A stretch of DNA of 64,000 nt, from assembly GCF_000718515.1 (NCBI RefSeq), contig NZ_JNZS01000015.1, positions 1 to 64,000 of the forward strand, written 5' to 3'. Source of the DNA: Micromonospora parva (GTDB taxonomy: Bacteria > Actinomycetota > Actinomycetes > Mycobacteriales > Micromonosporaceae). This document shows positions 44,157-52,876 of the stretch, piece after piece. A program made the position numbers and the translations under genes. Each line of letters begins with the position of its first letter. Positions within the stretch are counted from its first letter, which is position 1. A model generated the notes under the pieces. That model did not search any database. It saw only the letters and a list, made by a program, of their open reading frames with translations, and was not told the DNA's origin.

Positions 44157-44690
44157 ATGCAACGTCATCCCGATAGCAGCGTGAGCCACCTGCGCCAGCA
44201 GGCGGCGCAGCTCCTCGCCGCACTCAAGCTGCCCTCGACGTTCACCTTCACTCAGCTGCACGACCGGGTCGAGCATCGCCGTGGACGGCAGGTTCACCTC
44301 ATCCCCCGGCATCTGCCAGCCCTTGCCCCCCACGGCCTCTGGGTAGCTGGTGAACTCGCCGACTACGTCTTCTACGACGCCAATGCCAACAAAGTGCGGC
44401 AGAGCCTGATCATCGGCCACGAATACGGGCACATGATGTTCGACGATGTCGCCATCCCAAATGATCTCGAATGTCTTGCGGCCATGCTCATGCCGTCGGT
44501 AGATCCGTCGGTACCCGAGATTGCGCTGGCGCGTCTCGCGTATGACGAGCCGATCGAGCGCCGGGCGGAGGTCTTCGGGACGGTCGCCGTGCAACGCGCC
44601 GAATCATGGTCCACGATTCCGACCTCCGAGCCAGCTGATCCTCGAGTCTCCGCCAGGCTGGTGGCGACGTTGGAAGGCCGGGCCGCCTGA
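44157..44690 (+). CDS. ImmA/IrrE-family metallopeptidase
   Basis: This 177-aa protein has LLAALKLPSTFTFTQLHDRVEHRRGRQV and an intact zinc-protease motif IIGHEYGHMMFDD (H88-E89-x-x-H92), with IERRAEVFGTVAV supplying the third ligand. ImmA-type enzymes cut XRE repressors, so the XRE protein upstream is a candidate substrate. It is a paralogue of the preceding gene, but with the catalytic residue kept. ATG 44157 has GGGA upstream; the stop overlaps the next start (TGATG). Confidence 0.78.
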   Translation: MQRHPDSSVSHLRQQAAQLLAALKLPSTFTFTQLHDRVEHRRGRQVHLIPRHLPALAPHGLWVAGELADYVFYDANANKVRQSLIIGHEYGHMMFDDVAIPNDLECLAAMLMPSVDPSVPEIALARLAYDEPIERRAEVFGTVAVQRAESWSTIPTSEPADPRVSARLVATLEGRAA

Positions 44691-45994
44691 TGGTGAAGCT
44701 CGCTCACGGCCTCATGATCGCCGTGACGCTTGTCTGCTGGGGTATGAGCCTCTATAAGTTGCGTGACCTGGCGCGGGACCGAGACAACCGCCCTCTACGG
44801 GCACTGTGCCTTGCCCTGATCGCGATCACCATATCGATGACCATTCAGCCACTCATGTCAAAGATCGACGAGCTGTCCGGGATCCCGGACGTCACTCGCC
44901 TGCTGTCCAACTGCCTCTCGCTGGTGTGCGCCACAGCGGCGCAAGCATTTCTTCTCTACATGACCAGTCGCGACGTCAGTAACCGACGGCGGGTACGGCG
45001 GCGGACTATCGCTCTGGCGCTCACCATCGCTGTCATGATCATGATGTTTGTCGCAACACTTCTGGACGGCAGTCGCTCCGATCCGCGCGTTCGCGCGACC
45101 GAGTACGACGGCGGGCCTTCCCACCCGCCATTCCAGTTCGCGTACCTGGCCTACCTGTTCGTGTACCTGGCTTACCTGGGCTGGTCACTGACGCAGGTAG
45201 TGGTCCTGGCGAACCGTTACGCCGCCATCGCACATCGGCCGCTGTTGCGCTTTGGCCTTCGAATGATCACGGTCGGCTCGCTGTGGGGGCTCGCATACGT
45301 GGCCGCCAAGCTCGTGGCCATTGCCTTGGCAAACAGGTCCGCCGATTGGGCTCAGATTACGGATGCGGTAGTGGTGCTGGCGTTCAGCACGTCGATCCTG
45401 CTGGTCCTGATCGGCTCCACAATTCCTTCCTGGGGTCCTCGCGTCGGCCTGGACCGCCTATGGGCAGGGGCCGCAGCCGCTCGTGACTACTACCGGCTGT
45501 ACCCGCTATGGGCGCGGATCCATGCCGTGCTGCCCGAAATCGCGCTGCTTCCGCCGCCGTCAGGCGTCCGCGGCGCTCTCTCGATCGCCCGGGACGCCTC
45601 TCTGCGACGGGTCAGGATCACCGTGGAGATTCTCGACGGCTACGCCACCCTGCGGCCATGGATGTCGGCATCAGTCGCCGCCCACGCAAAAGATGCAGCC
45701 CAGAAAGGTGGCCTCCTCGGTGACCAGCAGACGGCCATGGTCGAAGCCGTCGTCATCGGTGCGGCACTGGCCTCCCGGCTCGATGGCGCGCCCCCGTCGG
45801 GTGAGGCCACCGAAGCCCTTGCCCTACCGCTGGGCCCGTCGCGAGATTCGGCCGCTGGTGACCTCGGCGCCGCCGACCAGGTGACGTGGCTCGCTCAGGT
45901 AGCCCGCGCAATCACATCGCCGATGGCCACAAAGATCATCACGCGTGCCACATCCGAAGCGATGTCTCTTCACACGCAGTCGTCCGAGAGGTAG
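44690..45994 (+). CDS. MAB_1171c-family (DUF6545) membrane protein
   Basis: This 434-aa protein has about seven N-terminal membrane helices (MIAVTLVCWGMSLY ... AFSTSILLVLIGSTIP), then a cytoplasmic helical domain beginning YYRLYPLWARIHAVLPEIALLPP, the signature of DUF6545/MAB_1171c putative transporters. These are regularly found after XRE and ImmA/IrrE genes in actinobacteria; the role is unknown. It is translationally coupled to the preceding peptidase. Confidence 0.8.
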   Translation: MVKLAHGLMIAVTLVCWGMSLYKLRDLARDRDNRPLRALCLALIAITISMTIQPLMSKIDELSGIPDVTRLLSNCLSLVCATAAQAFLLYMTSRDVSNRRRVRRRTIALALTIAVMIMMFVATLLDGSRSDPRVRATEYDGGPSHPPFQFAYLAYLFVYLAYLGWSLTQVVVLANRYAAIAHRPLLRFGLRMITVGSLWGLAYVAAKLVAIALANRSADWAQITDAVVVLAFSTSILLVLIGSTIPSWGPRVGLDRLWAGAAAARDYYRLYPLWARIHAVLPEIALLPPPSGVRGALSIARDASLRRVRITVEILDGYATLRPWMSASVAAHAKDAAQKGGLLGDQQTAMVEAVVIGAALASRLDGAPPSGEATEALALPLGPSRDSAAGDLGAADQVTWLAQVARAITSPMATKIITRATSEAMSLHTQSSER

Positions 45995-46003
45995 AACTCC
46001 ATC

Positions 46004-46615
46004 GTGCCCGCACTCGTTGACCTGCCCGCCATCAGCACCTCCCGAGTGGCACGGGTCGTCACCGAAGCATGTGCACCGGCCGTCTTCGCAGCCCTGATGC
46101 CGCTGATCATTGCTCTGCACAGCACCGCCCCCGCCGTGGTGACCGGCCTCGGCTGGGCACTGCTCGCCATACTGTTCTGCTCCGCCGTCCCGTACGCCGT
46201 CATCTGGGTCGGAGTACGACGGGGACGACTCACCGACCACCACATCGGCGTACGCGAGCAGCGCCGCATGCCCCTGGTCTACGGACTGTTGTCCGTCCTT
46301 GTCGGTCTCGCCGTGCTCGTCCTCGCCGGTGCGCCTCGACCGCTCGTCGCCATGGTCGTGGTGATGTTCGCCGTGCTGCTCATCGTCACCGCCATCAACC
46401 AGGTGTGGAAGCTCAGTGCACACGCTGCGGTCGCCAGCGGCTCGATGTCCGTACTGATCATCGTCTTCGGGCCGGCGCTGATCGCATCGCTGGCGATCGT
46501 CGTCTTGGTGGGCTGGTCCCGCGTGCGGCTGGGTGATCACACTATTGGCCAGGTTGTCGCAGGCGCTCTGGCTGGCATCCTCATCGCTGTGCCAACGTTT
46601 ATCCTCCTTGCGTGA
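46004..46615 (+). CDS. PAP2-superfamily phosphatase-like membrane protein
   Basis: This 203-aa protein has five or six membrane helices and the PAP2-like motifs LSAHAAVASGSMS (second motif, usually PSGH) and SRVRLGDHTIGQVVAGALAG (third motif, SR-x5-H). The first KxxxxxxRP motif is not clear (REQRRMPL may stand for it). Likely a lipid-phosphate or isoprenoid-phosphate phosphatase, or a non-catalytic relative. GTG 46004 follows the MAB_1171c gene by 9 bp. Confidence 0.72.
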   Translation: MPALVDLPAISTSRVARVVTEACAPAVFAALMPLIIALHSTAPAVVTGLGWALLAILFCSAVPYAVIWVGVRRGRLTDHHIGVREQRRMPLVYGLLSVLVGLAVLVLAGAPRPLVAMVVVMFAVLLIVTAINQVWKLSAHAAVASGSMSVLIIVFGPALIASLAIVVLVGWSRVRLGDHTIGQVVAGALAGILIAVPTFILLA

Positions 46616-46939
46616 GCCGACCTGGCTCTCAGCGAATATTGGCACTCGGCACCCCGCCACGCTTAGCACCATTGGCCAGTCAGCCAACGCGGTCGCGACT
46701 ACTAGCACGGCTCCGGGCCGTTCCGATGACGCTGGGGCGACGTTGAAAATTTCGAGGCGGAGTTTGCTGATGTACCCGGTCGGTCTCAAGCCATGGTCCC
46801 GCGTTGTCTCGCCTGAACCGGCGATGGGGCTAGACGTTGACTCACCTACCTACTGAATGCTGTAAAGCGGGGACGCAGCGCGCGAGAGCCTGTGTTCATA
46901 AGCCACGGCGCAGCCGTCGACAGTTCGAACGGGTTGACA
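46616..46939. other. Intergenic stretch (324 bp) between convergent genes
   Basis: No supported gene. Open frames on both strands here lack ribosome sites and coding character. I see no long hairpin. Confidence 0.45.
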
Positions 46940-47230
46940 TCACCGGCCGTGGACGGGGCGGTAGGACGCCTCGGTCTTCCGCTGGTCAGCAATGACGTAG
47001 AGCACCAGGAGAAGCGATATGCGTTCGTGCCCTTGCACGACTTTCCCGCTGCAACGCCCTGCTGTCAGGCACTCATGGATCTCCGCTGCGTCGTTGTTCG
47101 GATTCTCGGTTGCACACAGCCGGATGAGTTCGTAAATCTCGGTGCTGAGCTCTGCAGGCCTGACTTGCGGCGTCAGCTGAGTCATCTCGACGGTCTTGTG
47201 CGGCGGCTTAACGATGTCATCCGGAACCAT
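46940..47230 (-). CDS. Small hypothetical protein
   Basis: This 96-aa protein has a good ribosome site (GGGAGG, 5 bases before ATG 47230) and actinobacterial codon use. A helix (LSTEIYELIRLCATENPNNDAAEIHECLTAG) is followed by HERISLLLVLYVIADQ. No family is recognised. It is a single gene transcribed away from the LuxR-type regulator. Confidence 0.6.
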   Translation of the reverse strand: MVPDDIVKPPHKTVEMTQLTPQVRPAELSTEIYELIRLCATENPNNDAAEIHECLTAGRCSGKVVQGHERISLLLVLYVIADQRKTEASYRPVHGR

Positions 47231-47392
47231 CGGCGCCTCCCAGCTGAGCTGTCTCTACTACAAAGCTACGGATGATTCCCATTTCGGGTCCATGACCACT
47301 TATGGCGTGACTACGACGTCGGGACGGCACTACTCTGCCGTTCGCGCGTGCCGATCTGCCCACCGAGGCCCGCAGGTGTCTAACCTCTGCCG

Positions 47393-48001
47393 GTGCTGCA
47401 TGTTGCCGTCCTCGACCCGCTTCCCCTGTTCCGGGAGGGCGCGGCGACGGTGCTGTCTAGGGCCGGACACCGGGTGGAGGCACCGGAGGATGTGCTTGCG
47501 TGGGCGGCCTCCCGCCGGCTGGTCGTCGTCCTACTGACGCTGTTGGATGAGCCAAACTGGGAGCTGCTGGTCAGGCTGCGCGACGAGCCTGCCGCAGCCG
47601 TGGTCGCGGTGCTGCAGGATTTGCACCCCGCCGCAGTCCGGGCAGTCCACCTGGGCGCGAGGTCGGTGCTGGCACGCGCCTCGGGTCCGGCGAGCCTTTG
47701 CAGGACGGTGGAGGCCACTGCGGACGGCCAGGCGGTCCTGCCAGCCGACGTGCTCGCGGCGCTCACCAGCGGGCCGCAGGGCCAACCGGGGATGCTCTCA
47801 GAGGTGCAGCTGTCGTGGTTGCGCCGACTCGCCGCCGGGTCCACCGTGGCGGAATTGGCAGATGCGGCTGGTTACTCCGAGCGCGCGATGTTCCGCATTC
47901 TTAAGCAGCTCTACCGCGACATGGACGTGAGCAACCGGATGGAGGCCGTACTGCGAGCGCAAGAGCTAGGTTGGCTTCCGTCGTCAATCCGCGGCTCGTG
48001 A
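47393..48001 (+). CDS. LuxR/GerE-type transcriptional regulator with atypical receiver
   Basis: This 202-aa protein has an N-terminal receiver-like fold (MLHVAVLDPLPLFREGAATVL...AGHRVE) in which the phospho-acceptor position reads VVVLLTLLDEPNW, so the usual D-x-x-M-P context is lost. The C-terminal HTH is LSWLRRLAAGSTVAELADAAGYSERAMFRILKQLYRDMDVSNRMEAVLRA. TAACCT (47381-47386) lies 7 bases before the GTG, so the mRNA may be leaderless. Its last 18 bases overlap the end of the convergent STAND gene. Confidence 0.78.
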   Translation: MLHVAVLDPLPLFREGAATVLSRAGHRVEAPEDVLAWAASRRLVVVLLTLLDEPNWELLVRLRDEPAAAVVAVLQDLHPAAVRAVHLGARSVLARASGPASLCRTVEATADGQAVLPADVLAALTSGPQGQPGMLSEVQLSWLRRLAAGSTVAELADAAGYSERAMFRILKQLYRDMDVSNRMEAVLRAQELGWLPSSIRGS

Positions 48002-50500
48002 AGAGCCCTGGGCAAGGACGTCGAGCACCGGCCTGAGGCGCCCGGCTGGACGGGCGTACTCGTCGAGCCGTCTCACCAACAGGTCTCGCCGTGCCCGCAG
48101 AACCGGGGCGCCTTCGGAGGTATCGAAGAACCCGATCGCGGCTTCCGGATCGAATGTTTGCCCGCAGATCGCGAATCCCATCATGTCGCGAGCGCCACGG
48201 TCTCTCTCGTCTTTGATCCGTTCGCTTGCCTCTTCTGCCAGCCTGTCGAACAGCTTCGATGCCTTTCCGGGATCTGATGACTGATGCACCAGCGCGTTCA
48301 GGGCGAGCACGATGAGTGCACTGCCCGGTGTCCGGTAGTGCTCGGCATCCTCAATGTGCTGTCTCGCCTCGTCTAAATCTCCGGTGTAGACGGCAGTCCA
48401 GCAGAGAGTGGTGCGTGCTTGAAGCACCGCGACGGGATTGTGGGCCTGGACCGCCTGTTCTAGCGCCTGGCTTGCTTCCCGGCGGGCTCCAGCGAGATCG
48501 CCTTGAGCGAGCAGCAGATCCGCATAGGCATCCTGGCAGGCGACCAGATGCCATTCGCTATCGCGTGAGGCGGCTCTGGCACGCCGTATCAGCTCTTCCG
48601 CCAGCTCAGTGCTGCCCGTCTCCACCCGCCACCGGGCGACGCGCAACAGGAGATCCACCGGAGCCTGCTCAACGAGCGCCCGACTTACACGAGCAAAAGC
48701 GAGGTCATATTCGCCCCAACGCCGGTGGCACTCGGCCAACCCTTGCAGCGCGACCAGCATGACCTCTGGCAGGTGATGCAGCTCCGCCTCCGCTCTAGCC
48801 TTCTCGTAGTAGTTGTAGGCTTCGTCGCCGCGCCCCTCCTGCCAGTAGTACGTCCCAAAGTTGTAGCGGAGGGTAGCGCGCACCTTGGGATCTTTGAGCT
48901 TGTTCGCCTCGGTGAGCGCCCGCCCATAGGCGTCGCTGGCTTTATCGAAGTCCCCCCGGGTCGCGTACGCATCACCCAGCTCGTTGTCGTTCAACATCTC
49001 CAACTCGGGAATGCCGAGCTTGCCGCGCAGGCTCTCGCGTTGGGCGAGCAGCAGGTGGCCACAGTTCCATCGCTTGAGGGCGGCGGTCATCGGTTCCAAA
49101 GCTGAGAACGCGACCGGGTAACGCCGAGCGGCAAGCAGAACAGCAACGTAGGCGAAGTGGCCTTGAAGGTCGGTGAGAGAGCGAGGGGTAGCCACAAGCC
49201 GTTGCTTGAGCTCCCCAGCGACGCGACGCAGCAGATTTGACCGATCTTTCGGCAAGAACCAGTCGGCATCGCCGTGCGTCAGAGCGCACTTGCCATCGGT
49301 CATACGCACCAAGTCGCGCCGCTCGAACAGTTGCAGGCTGGCGATGATGCGTGCCGGGGTGGCCAACTGGCCGATCACTTCGGCGAGAGCACGGGCGTCG
49401 ATCGGCGTTCCGAACGCGGCGACCGCCTCGATCACGGCGCGGTGAAAGTCGTTGAGATTTTCCACCAGCACCTCGGCGAGCCGCCGGGGTATATCCCGGG
49501 GGTCGAGCCCTTTGACCATATCCAACAGGTCCTCCAAGCTCAGCCCATGCTGGGAGAGTTCAACCGCCGTGAGCATCAGTTGCACGTTCCTGGGGTTGCC
49601 GGCAAGCCGGTCGTACAGCATCTTGCGGCTGAGTTCGGAAACGTTGCTCAGGAGGTGCGGGTCGCATCTTTCCAGGAAGGCCTTGAAGTAGGGTGGCGGC
49701 AGCCTGCCGATTGAGATTGGCGACTCCTGCGCCCAGAGCCTCCGGGCCGGAGACTCCAAGACGTCTCTGCTCACGAGGACGATCGTCACCCGGTGTGGAG
49801 CGGTGGGCCGGAGAATTGTCTCCAAAGCTTCATCCATCTGCAGGTCGACACGCCGCCCGTCACCAGCGTTGGCCAGGTGCTCCGCGCCCTCGATCACGAT
49901 GACGATGCGGGTCAGTCCTGTCGACGGCAACGCGAGCCGTAGACGGCTCAGCCGGGTTTCCCCTGGGTGAAGCTCAGCCGGTTGGCTCCTGCCCTCGATG
50001 TCGCCGATTATCGTGCGCACGTCAAAGCGGAGGCTGGGCGTCACACTGCGTTGGTGTACCGTAAGGTCAACGCCTTGTGTCTGCATGTCCTTCAGCACGG
50101 TATCCACGAATTTTGTCTTGCCGGACCCCGCTGGGCCGGTCACAAGCACCACGCCCGGCGGCTGGTCCTCGCTCAGCAGCCCACGTAGATGCTCATACTC
50201 GGTGTTCCGGTTCAGCAGGGACCCGTCTCGTCTCGGTGCCGCCGCCACGTAGGGCTGCGGCGGAAACGGCGTGCCGTCGGCGACCGCAGGCGCGGTGTCC
50301 GCCTGCCCGGCACGCACACCGAGCACTGAACAAGTCCCGGTGACGATGCTGATGATCCAGCTCGTAGCCTCGACCCAGGGCCATGCGCCCGCCTCGGGGT
50401 CGGCAAGGACCTTCCACCACTCGAGGCGAAAGCCGAGCCCGATGAGCGCTGACAGCAGCGTTGCCGATACGAGTCCGTAAAGGACCCAGCGCCGTCTCAT
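47984..50500 (-). CDS. Membrane-anchored STAND ATPase with TPR-like repeats
   Basis: This 838-aa protein has two N-terminal membrane helices (about 7-24 and 46-63), Walker A GPAGSGKT at 122-129 and Walker B RIVIVIEGAEHL at about 199-209 (Glu-Gly-Ala-Glu instead of Asp-Asp). A winged-helix-like region (FHRAVIEAVAAFGTPIDARALAEVIGQ) and then about ten TPR-like helical repeats (ELGDAYATRGDFDKASDAYGRAL, RYNFGTYYWQEGRGDEAYNYYEKA) follow. The layout suggests a membrane-tethered sensor of the AP-ATPase/STAND class. No effector domain is recognised; the convergent LuxR-type regulator may be linked to it. Confidence 0.75.
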   Translation of the reverse strand: MRRRWVLYGLVSATLLSALIGLGFRLEWWKVLADPEAGAWPWVEATSWIISIVTGTCSVLGVRAGQADTAPAVADGTPFPPQPYVAAAPRRDGSLLNRNTEYEHLRGLLSEDQPPGVVLVTGPAGSGKTKFVDTVLKDMQTQGVDLTVHQRSVTPSLRFDVRTIIGDIEGRSQPAELHPGETRLSRLRLALPSTGLTRIVIVIEGAEHLANAGDGRRVDLQMDEALETILRPTAPHRVTIVLVSRDVLESPARRLWAQESPISIGRLPPPYFKAFLERCDPHLLSNVSELSRKMLYDRLAGNPRNVQLMLTAVELSQHGLSLEDLLDMVKGLDPRDIPRRLAEVLVENLNDFHRAVIEAVAAFGTPIDARALAEVIGQLATPARIIASLQLFERRDLVRMTDGKCALTHGDADWFLPKDRSNLLRRVAGELKQRLVATPRSLTDLQGHFAYVAVLLAARRYPVAFSALEPMTAALKRWNCGHLLLAQRESLRGKLGIPELEMLNDNELGDAYATRGDFDKASDAYGRALTEANKLKDPKVRATLRYNFGTYYWQEGRGDEAYNYYEKARAEAELHHLPEVMLVALQGLAECHRRWGEYDLAFARVSRALVEQAPVDLLLRVARWRVETGSTELAEELIRRARAASRDSEWHLVACQDAYADLLLAQGDLAGARREASQALEQAVQAHNPVAVLQARTTLCWTAVYTGDLDEARQHIEDAEHYRTPGSALIVLALNALVHQSSDPGKASKLFDRLAEEASERIKDERDRGARDMMGFAICGQTFDPEAAIGFFDTSEGAPVLRARRDLLVRRLDEYARPAGRLRPVLDVLAQGSSRAAD

Positions 50501-50782
50501 TCCGTCATCATGCCGGTCCGTAGAGTGAGTGCATAGGGTAGAGCGATCGAGCCGCGGCTAGGTACCACGCCTCGCGCTCAACAATCATCTAGCCGGTTGA
50601 ATGCGGGTTTGCAGCGGTCGTGATACCGCCGCACTTGGCTTTGAACGGGTCCGCACGCGGCAGCGTCCCGCTGGATGCTGTGCGATCACCTCTTCGACGA
50701 GCGAACGGCTGCCGTCCTATGCGCGCATCAAGGCGCAAATGCACCTGCGTCAAGTTTCCGACAGCGAAGCGCCTGCGGTGCA

Positions 50783-51841
50783 TCACATCAGGAGCGGCCT
50801 ACGGATAGCAGCAACTTGGCGGCTCCAGTTGCTGACCGCGACGACCTTTACGACGTCACCAGTCCTGGGTGCTTGAACGAGGTACTGCCGCCCGCTCCGA
50901 TCAACACCGATGTACATCCCGACGTGGCCAGGCCGGGTCATCGTGCCGTCCGAACCAGGGATGAAGATCAGGTCGCCCGGTCGCATCGCGGCGAGGGACG
51001 GAACAGCGACGCCGGTGTGGACCTGGTCGGCGGTTACCCGGGGGATTCGCACACCGGCTTCAGCCCACGCGGCCATCATCAGACCGGAACAGTCGTAGCT
51101 ATCCGGCCCTTCAGCACCCCAGACGTAGGGTTTGCCCCGCTGGGCAAGGGCGAAGGAGACGACTGCCCTCAGCTGCGGATCAGTCGGCAGGAGAAAGCCG
51201 TCGGGAAGGCCGGCGTCGTCCAGGGGCGGTAGTCGGTCTCCGCCGTCGCTGGTGCAGATGATGTTCATGCCGTCGCTGATCAGCGCGACCAGCTGCTGCG
51301 CCTCGGGCTGCCACTTCGCGTACGCGTCAGGGAACGCCGACCGCTGCACGGCCTGCGCTGCTCGAGTGAGCGGCATGGTCTGCCAGCCATCAACCTTGAC
51401 CAGGCGCTCGTAGAACTGCCGGGCGGCGTAGCGGGGGTCGAGGATCTGCTCGGGGGTACCCCAGCCTTGACTGGGTCGCTGCTGGAACAGCCCGAGCGAG
51501 TCGTGGTCGTTGTCCGCGCCGAGATGCCCGAGGTTGCGCAGGGTGGACTCCTGCATGGCTGTGGCCACGGCAATCTCCCAGCCGTAGGGCTGCACGCGCA
51601 GCTCGGCTCCGACGGAGACGATGACGGCCGCGTAGCCGACCTGCTCGGAGGTCCAGGAGCCCTGATCCGACCAGTCCGGCGGCGCAAGAGTTGCGCCAGG
51701 CGAGATGCTCGTCGGGCTCATGGTGCAGCCCATCGCCGGGCTCGCTCCGATCACCGCGAAGGCAACGAACACAACCAGCGCAAGCGGTGCCAGGACTACG
51801 ACGGCGAGCCCTCCAGCGAGGATCGGCCAGCGCCCGCTCAT
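50783..51841 (-). CDS. NlpC/P60 cell-wall hydrolase with lytic-transglycosylase-like domain
   Basis: This 352-aa protein has an N-terminal membrane anchor (AGGLAVVVLAPLALVVFVAFAVIG), a lysozyme/transglycosylase-like domain (IAVATAMQESTLRNL...LGLFQQRPSQGWGTPEQI, with catalytic-type Glu) and a C-terminal NlpC/P60 endopeptidase domain (YDCSGLMMAAWAEAG, GHVGMYIG, ending QAP) with Cys and His in place. It opens peptidoglycan for the conjugation channel. It is coupled to the upstream lipoprotein gene (ATGA) and diverges from the + strand conjugation genes. Confidence 0.88.
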   Translation of the reverse strand: MSGRWPILAGGLAVVVLAPLALVVFVAFAVIGASPAMGCTMSPTSISPGATLAPPDWSDQGSWTSEQVGYAAVIVSVGAELRVQPYGWEIAVATAMQESTLRNLGHLGADNDHDSLGLFQQRPSQGWGTPEQILDPRYAARQFYERLVKVDGWQTMPLTRAAQAVQRSAFPDAYAKWQPEAQQLVALISDGMNIICTSDGGDRLPPLDDAGLPDGFLLPTDPQLRAVVSFALAQRGKPYVWGAEGPDSYDCSGLMMAAWAEAGVRIPRVTADQVHTGVAVPSLAAMRPGDLIFIPGSDGTMTRPGHVGMYIGVDRSGRQYLVQAPRTGDVVKVVAVSNWSRQVAAIRRPLLM

Positions 51842-52410
51842 CGCAGAGCTGCCTGGCGGATCTCGTACTCAGCGACCCGCCAACCGGGTCCGTCCGAGCC
51901 GCCGCGACGCAGCATGCAGTCGAGCAAGCTGTGTTCGGTCCAGCCTCGCCAGCTGTCTTCGCCGAGGGGCGTCGAGGTCACCCGAACCCTGCGGCGTGCG
52001 GTGATCACCGTGCCAGCCGGCTGCAGTGCGTCGACGAAGGGCTCCACGACCGCGTCGACGTATGCCCGGTGTTCAGCCCAGGTAGCCCAGCGGCCATCCT
52101 GGTTGGCGGCCGGGCTTTGCCCAGCCAACGTGCTGCTGGCGAAGCGGACGGCGCGCTCGTAGGCGTCGCCCGGTCCTACGTCGCGCAGGGTGTCGCCGCT
52201 GTAGAGGGCGGCCGTGAATCGGCTGCACACCTCGCCCGGGTCGGTGTACGCGAAGCCCGGCTGTGTAGGCGGTGGCGCTGGGGCGACGACCGCCGACGAA
52301 TTTGGGACAGTGCCCCCCGGCTTGGCCGGCGCTGGCTGTCCGCCGGCGGTGCAGCCGGTAACGGCCAACGTCAGGGTGAGCGCCACTGCGGCTCGAGTTC
52401 GCGCATTCAT
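51838..52410 (-). CDS. Lipoprotein of the conjugation module
   Basis: This 190-aa protein has a signal peptide with lipobox AVTGC (Cys near residue 20) and a Pro-rich linker; the folded part (VCSRFTAALYSGDTLRD...RVTSTPLGEDSWRGWTEHSLLDC) resembles small actinobacterial conjugation lipoproteins. ATG 52410 is chosen; GTG two codons upstream is possible. It overlaps the hydrolase gene. Confidence 0.72.
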   Translation of the reverse strand: MNARTRAAVALTLTLAVTGCTAGGQPAPAKPGGTVPNSSAVVAPAPPPTQPGFAYTDPGEVCSRFTAALYSGDTLRDVGPGDAYERAVRFASSTLAGQSPAANQDGRWATWAEHRAYVDAVVEPFVDALQPAGTVITARRRVRVTSTPLGEDSWRGWTEHSLLDCMLRRGGSDGPGWRVAEYEIRQAALR

Positions 52411-52576
52411 GACCACGACGGTGCCGAGCTGCCAAGGCCGTTACCGCTGCCAGTCGCGCCTGGTAGCGGCGGTAACTGTGGCAGCAATGCCAGCGTCAAC
52501 TCTGCCGTCAGCCCTACCCGGCGAAGGTCCAGGGCAGATGCCCAACCGAGGGCATCGAGACCTTCGGGAGACTGCT

Positions 52577-52873
52577 GTGTTTGCTTACTACCTCGCTGGG
52601 ACTGCGCTGGACGCCCTGGCAGCCCCTACTCCCCCGCCCGCCGCCCCACCCGGCCTTGAGGCCACGGGGAATCTGTTCATCAGTTGGATGAAATGGGGCC
52701 TCGTCGTCGCTGGCGTTGGCGGCATGCTTTATTGCGGGATCATGATGGCCGTCGGGCGCCGGAATCGGTCGGCGTTCGCGGCCGACGGCGCGGCTGGCAT
52801 CCCGTGGGTGCTGGCCGGGCTCACGTGCGGCGCGGTTGCGGCAGTAGTCGTCGGCGCAATTCTGCCGGGCTGA
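52577..52873 (+). CDS. Small two-helix membrane protein of the conjugation module
   Basis: This 98-aa protein is read from GTG 52577 (GGGAG 6 bases upstream). It has two membrane helices (WMKWGLVVAGVGGMLYCGIMMAV and GIPWVLAGLTCGAVAAVVVGAIL) after a Pro-rich N-terminus, the size and shape of TrbC/VirB2-like pilin or channel subunits. It is the first gene of the + strand conjugation operon. Confidence 0.65.
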   Translation: MFAYYLAGTALDALAAPTPPPAAPPGLEATGNLFISWMKWGLVVAGVGGMLYCGIMMAVGRRNRSAFAADGAAGIPWVLAGLTCGAVAAVVVGAILPG

Positions 52874-52876
52874 GCC

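Noticed and set aside
45824-46789. Minus-strand open frame of 321 codons
   Set aside because: Antisense to the PAP2-like gene and the end of the MAB_1171c gene; Asp/His/Gly-rich product typical of shadows.
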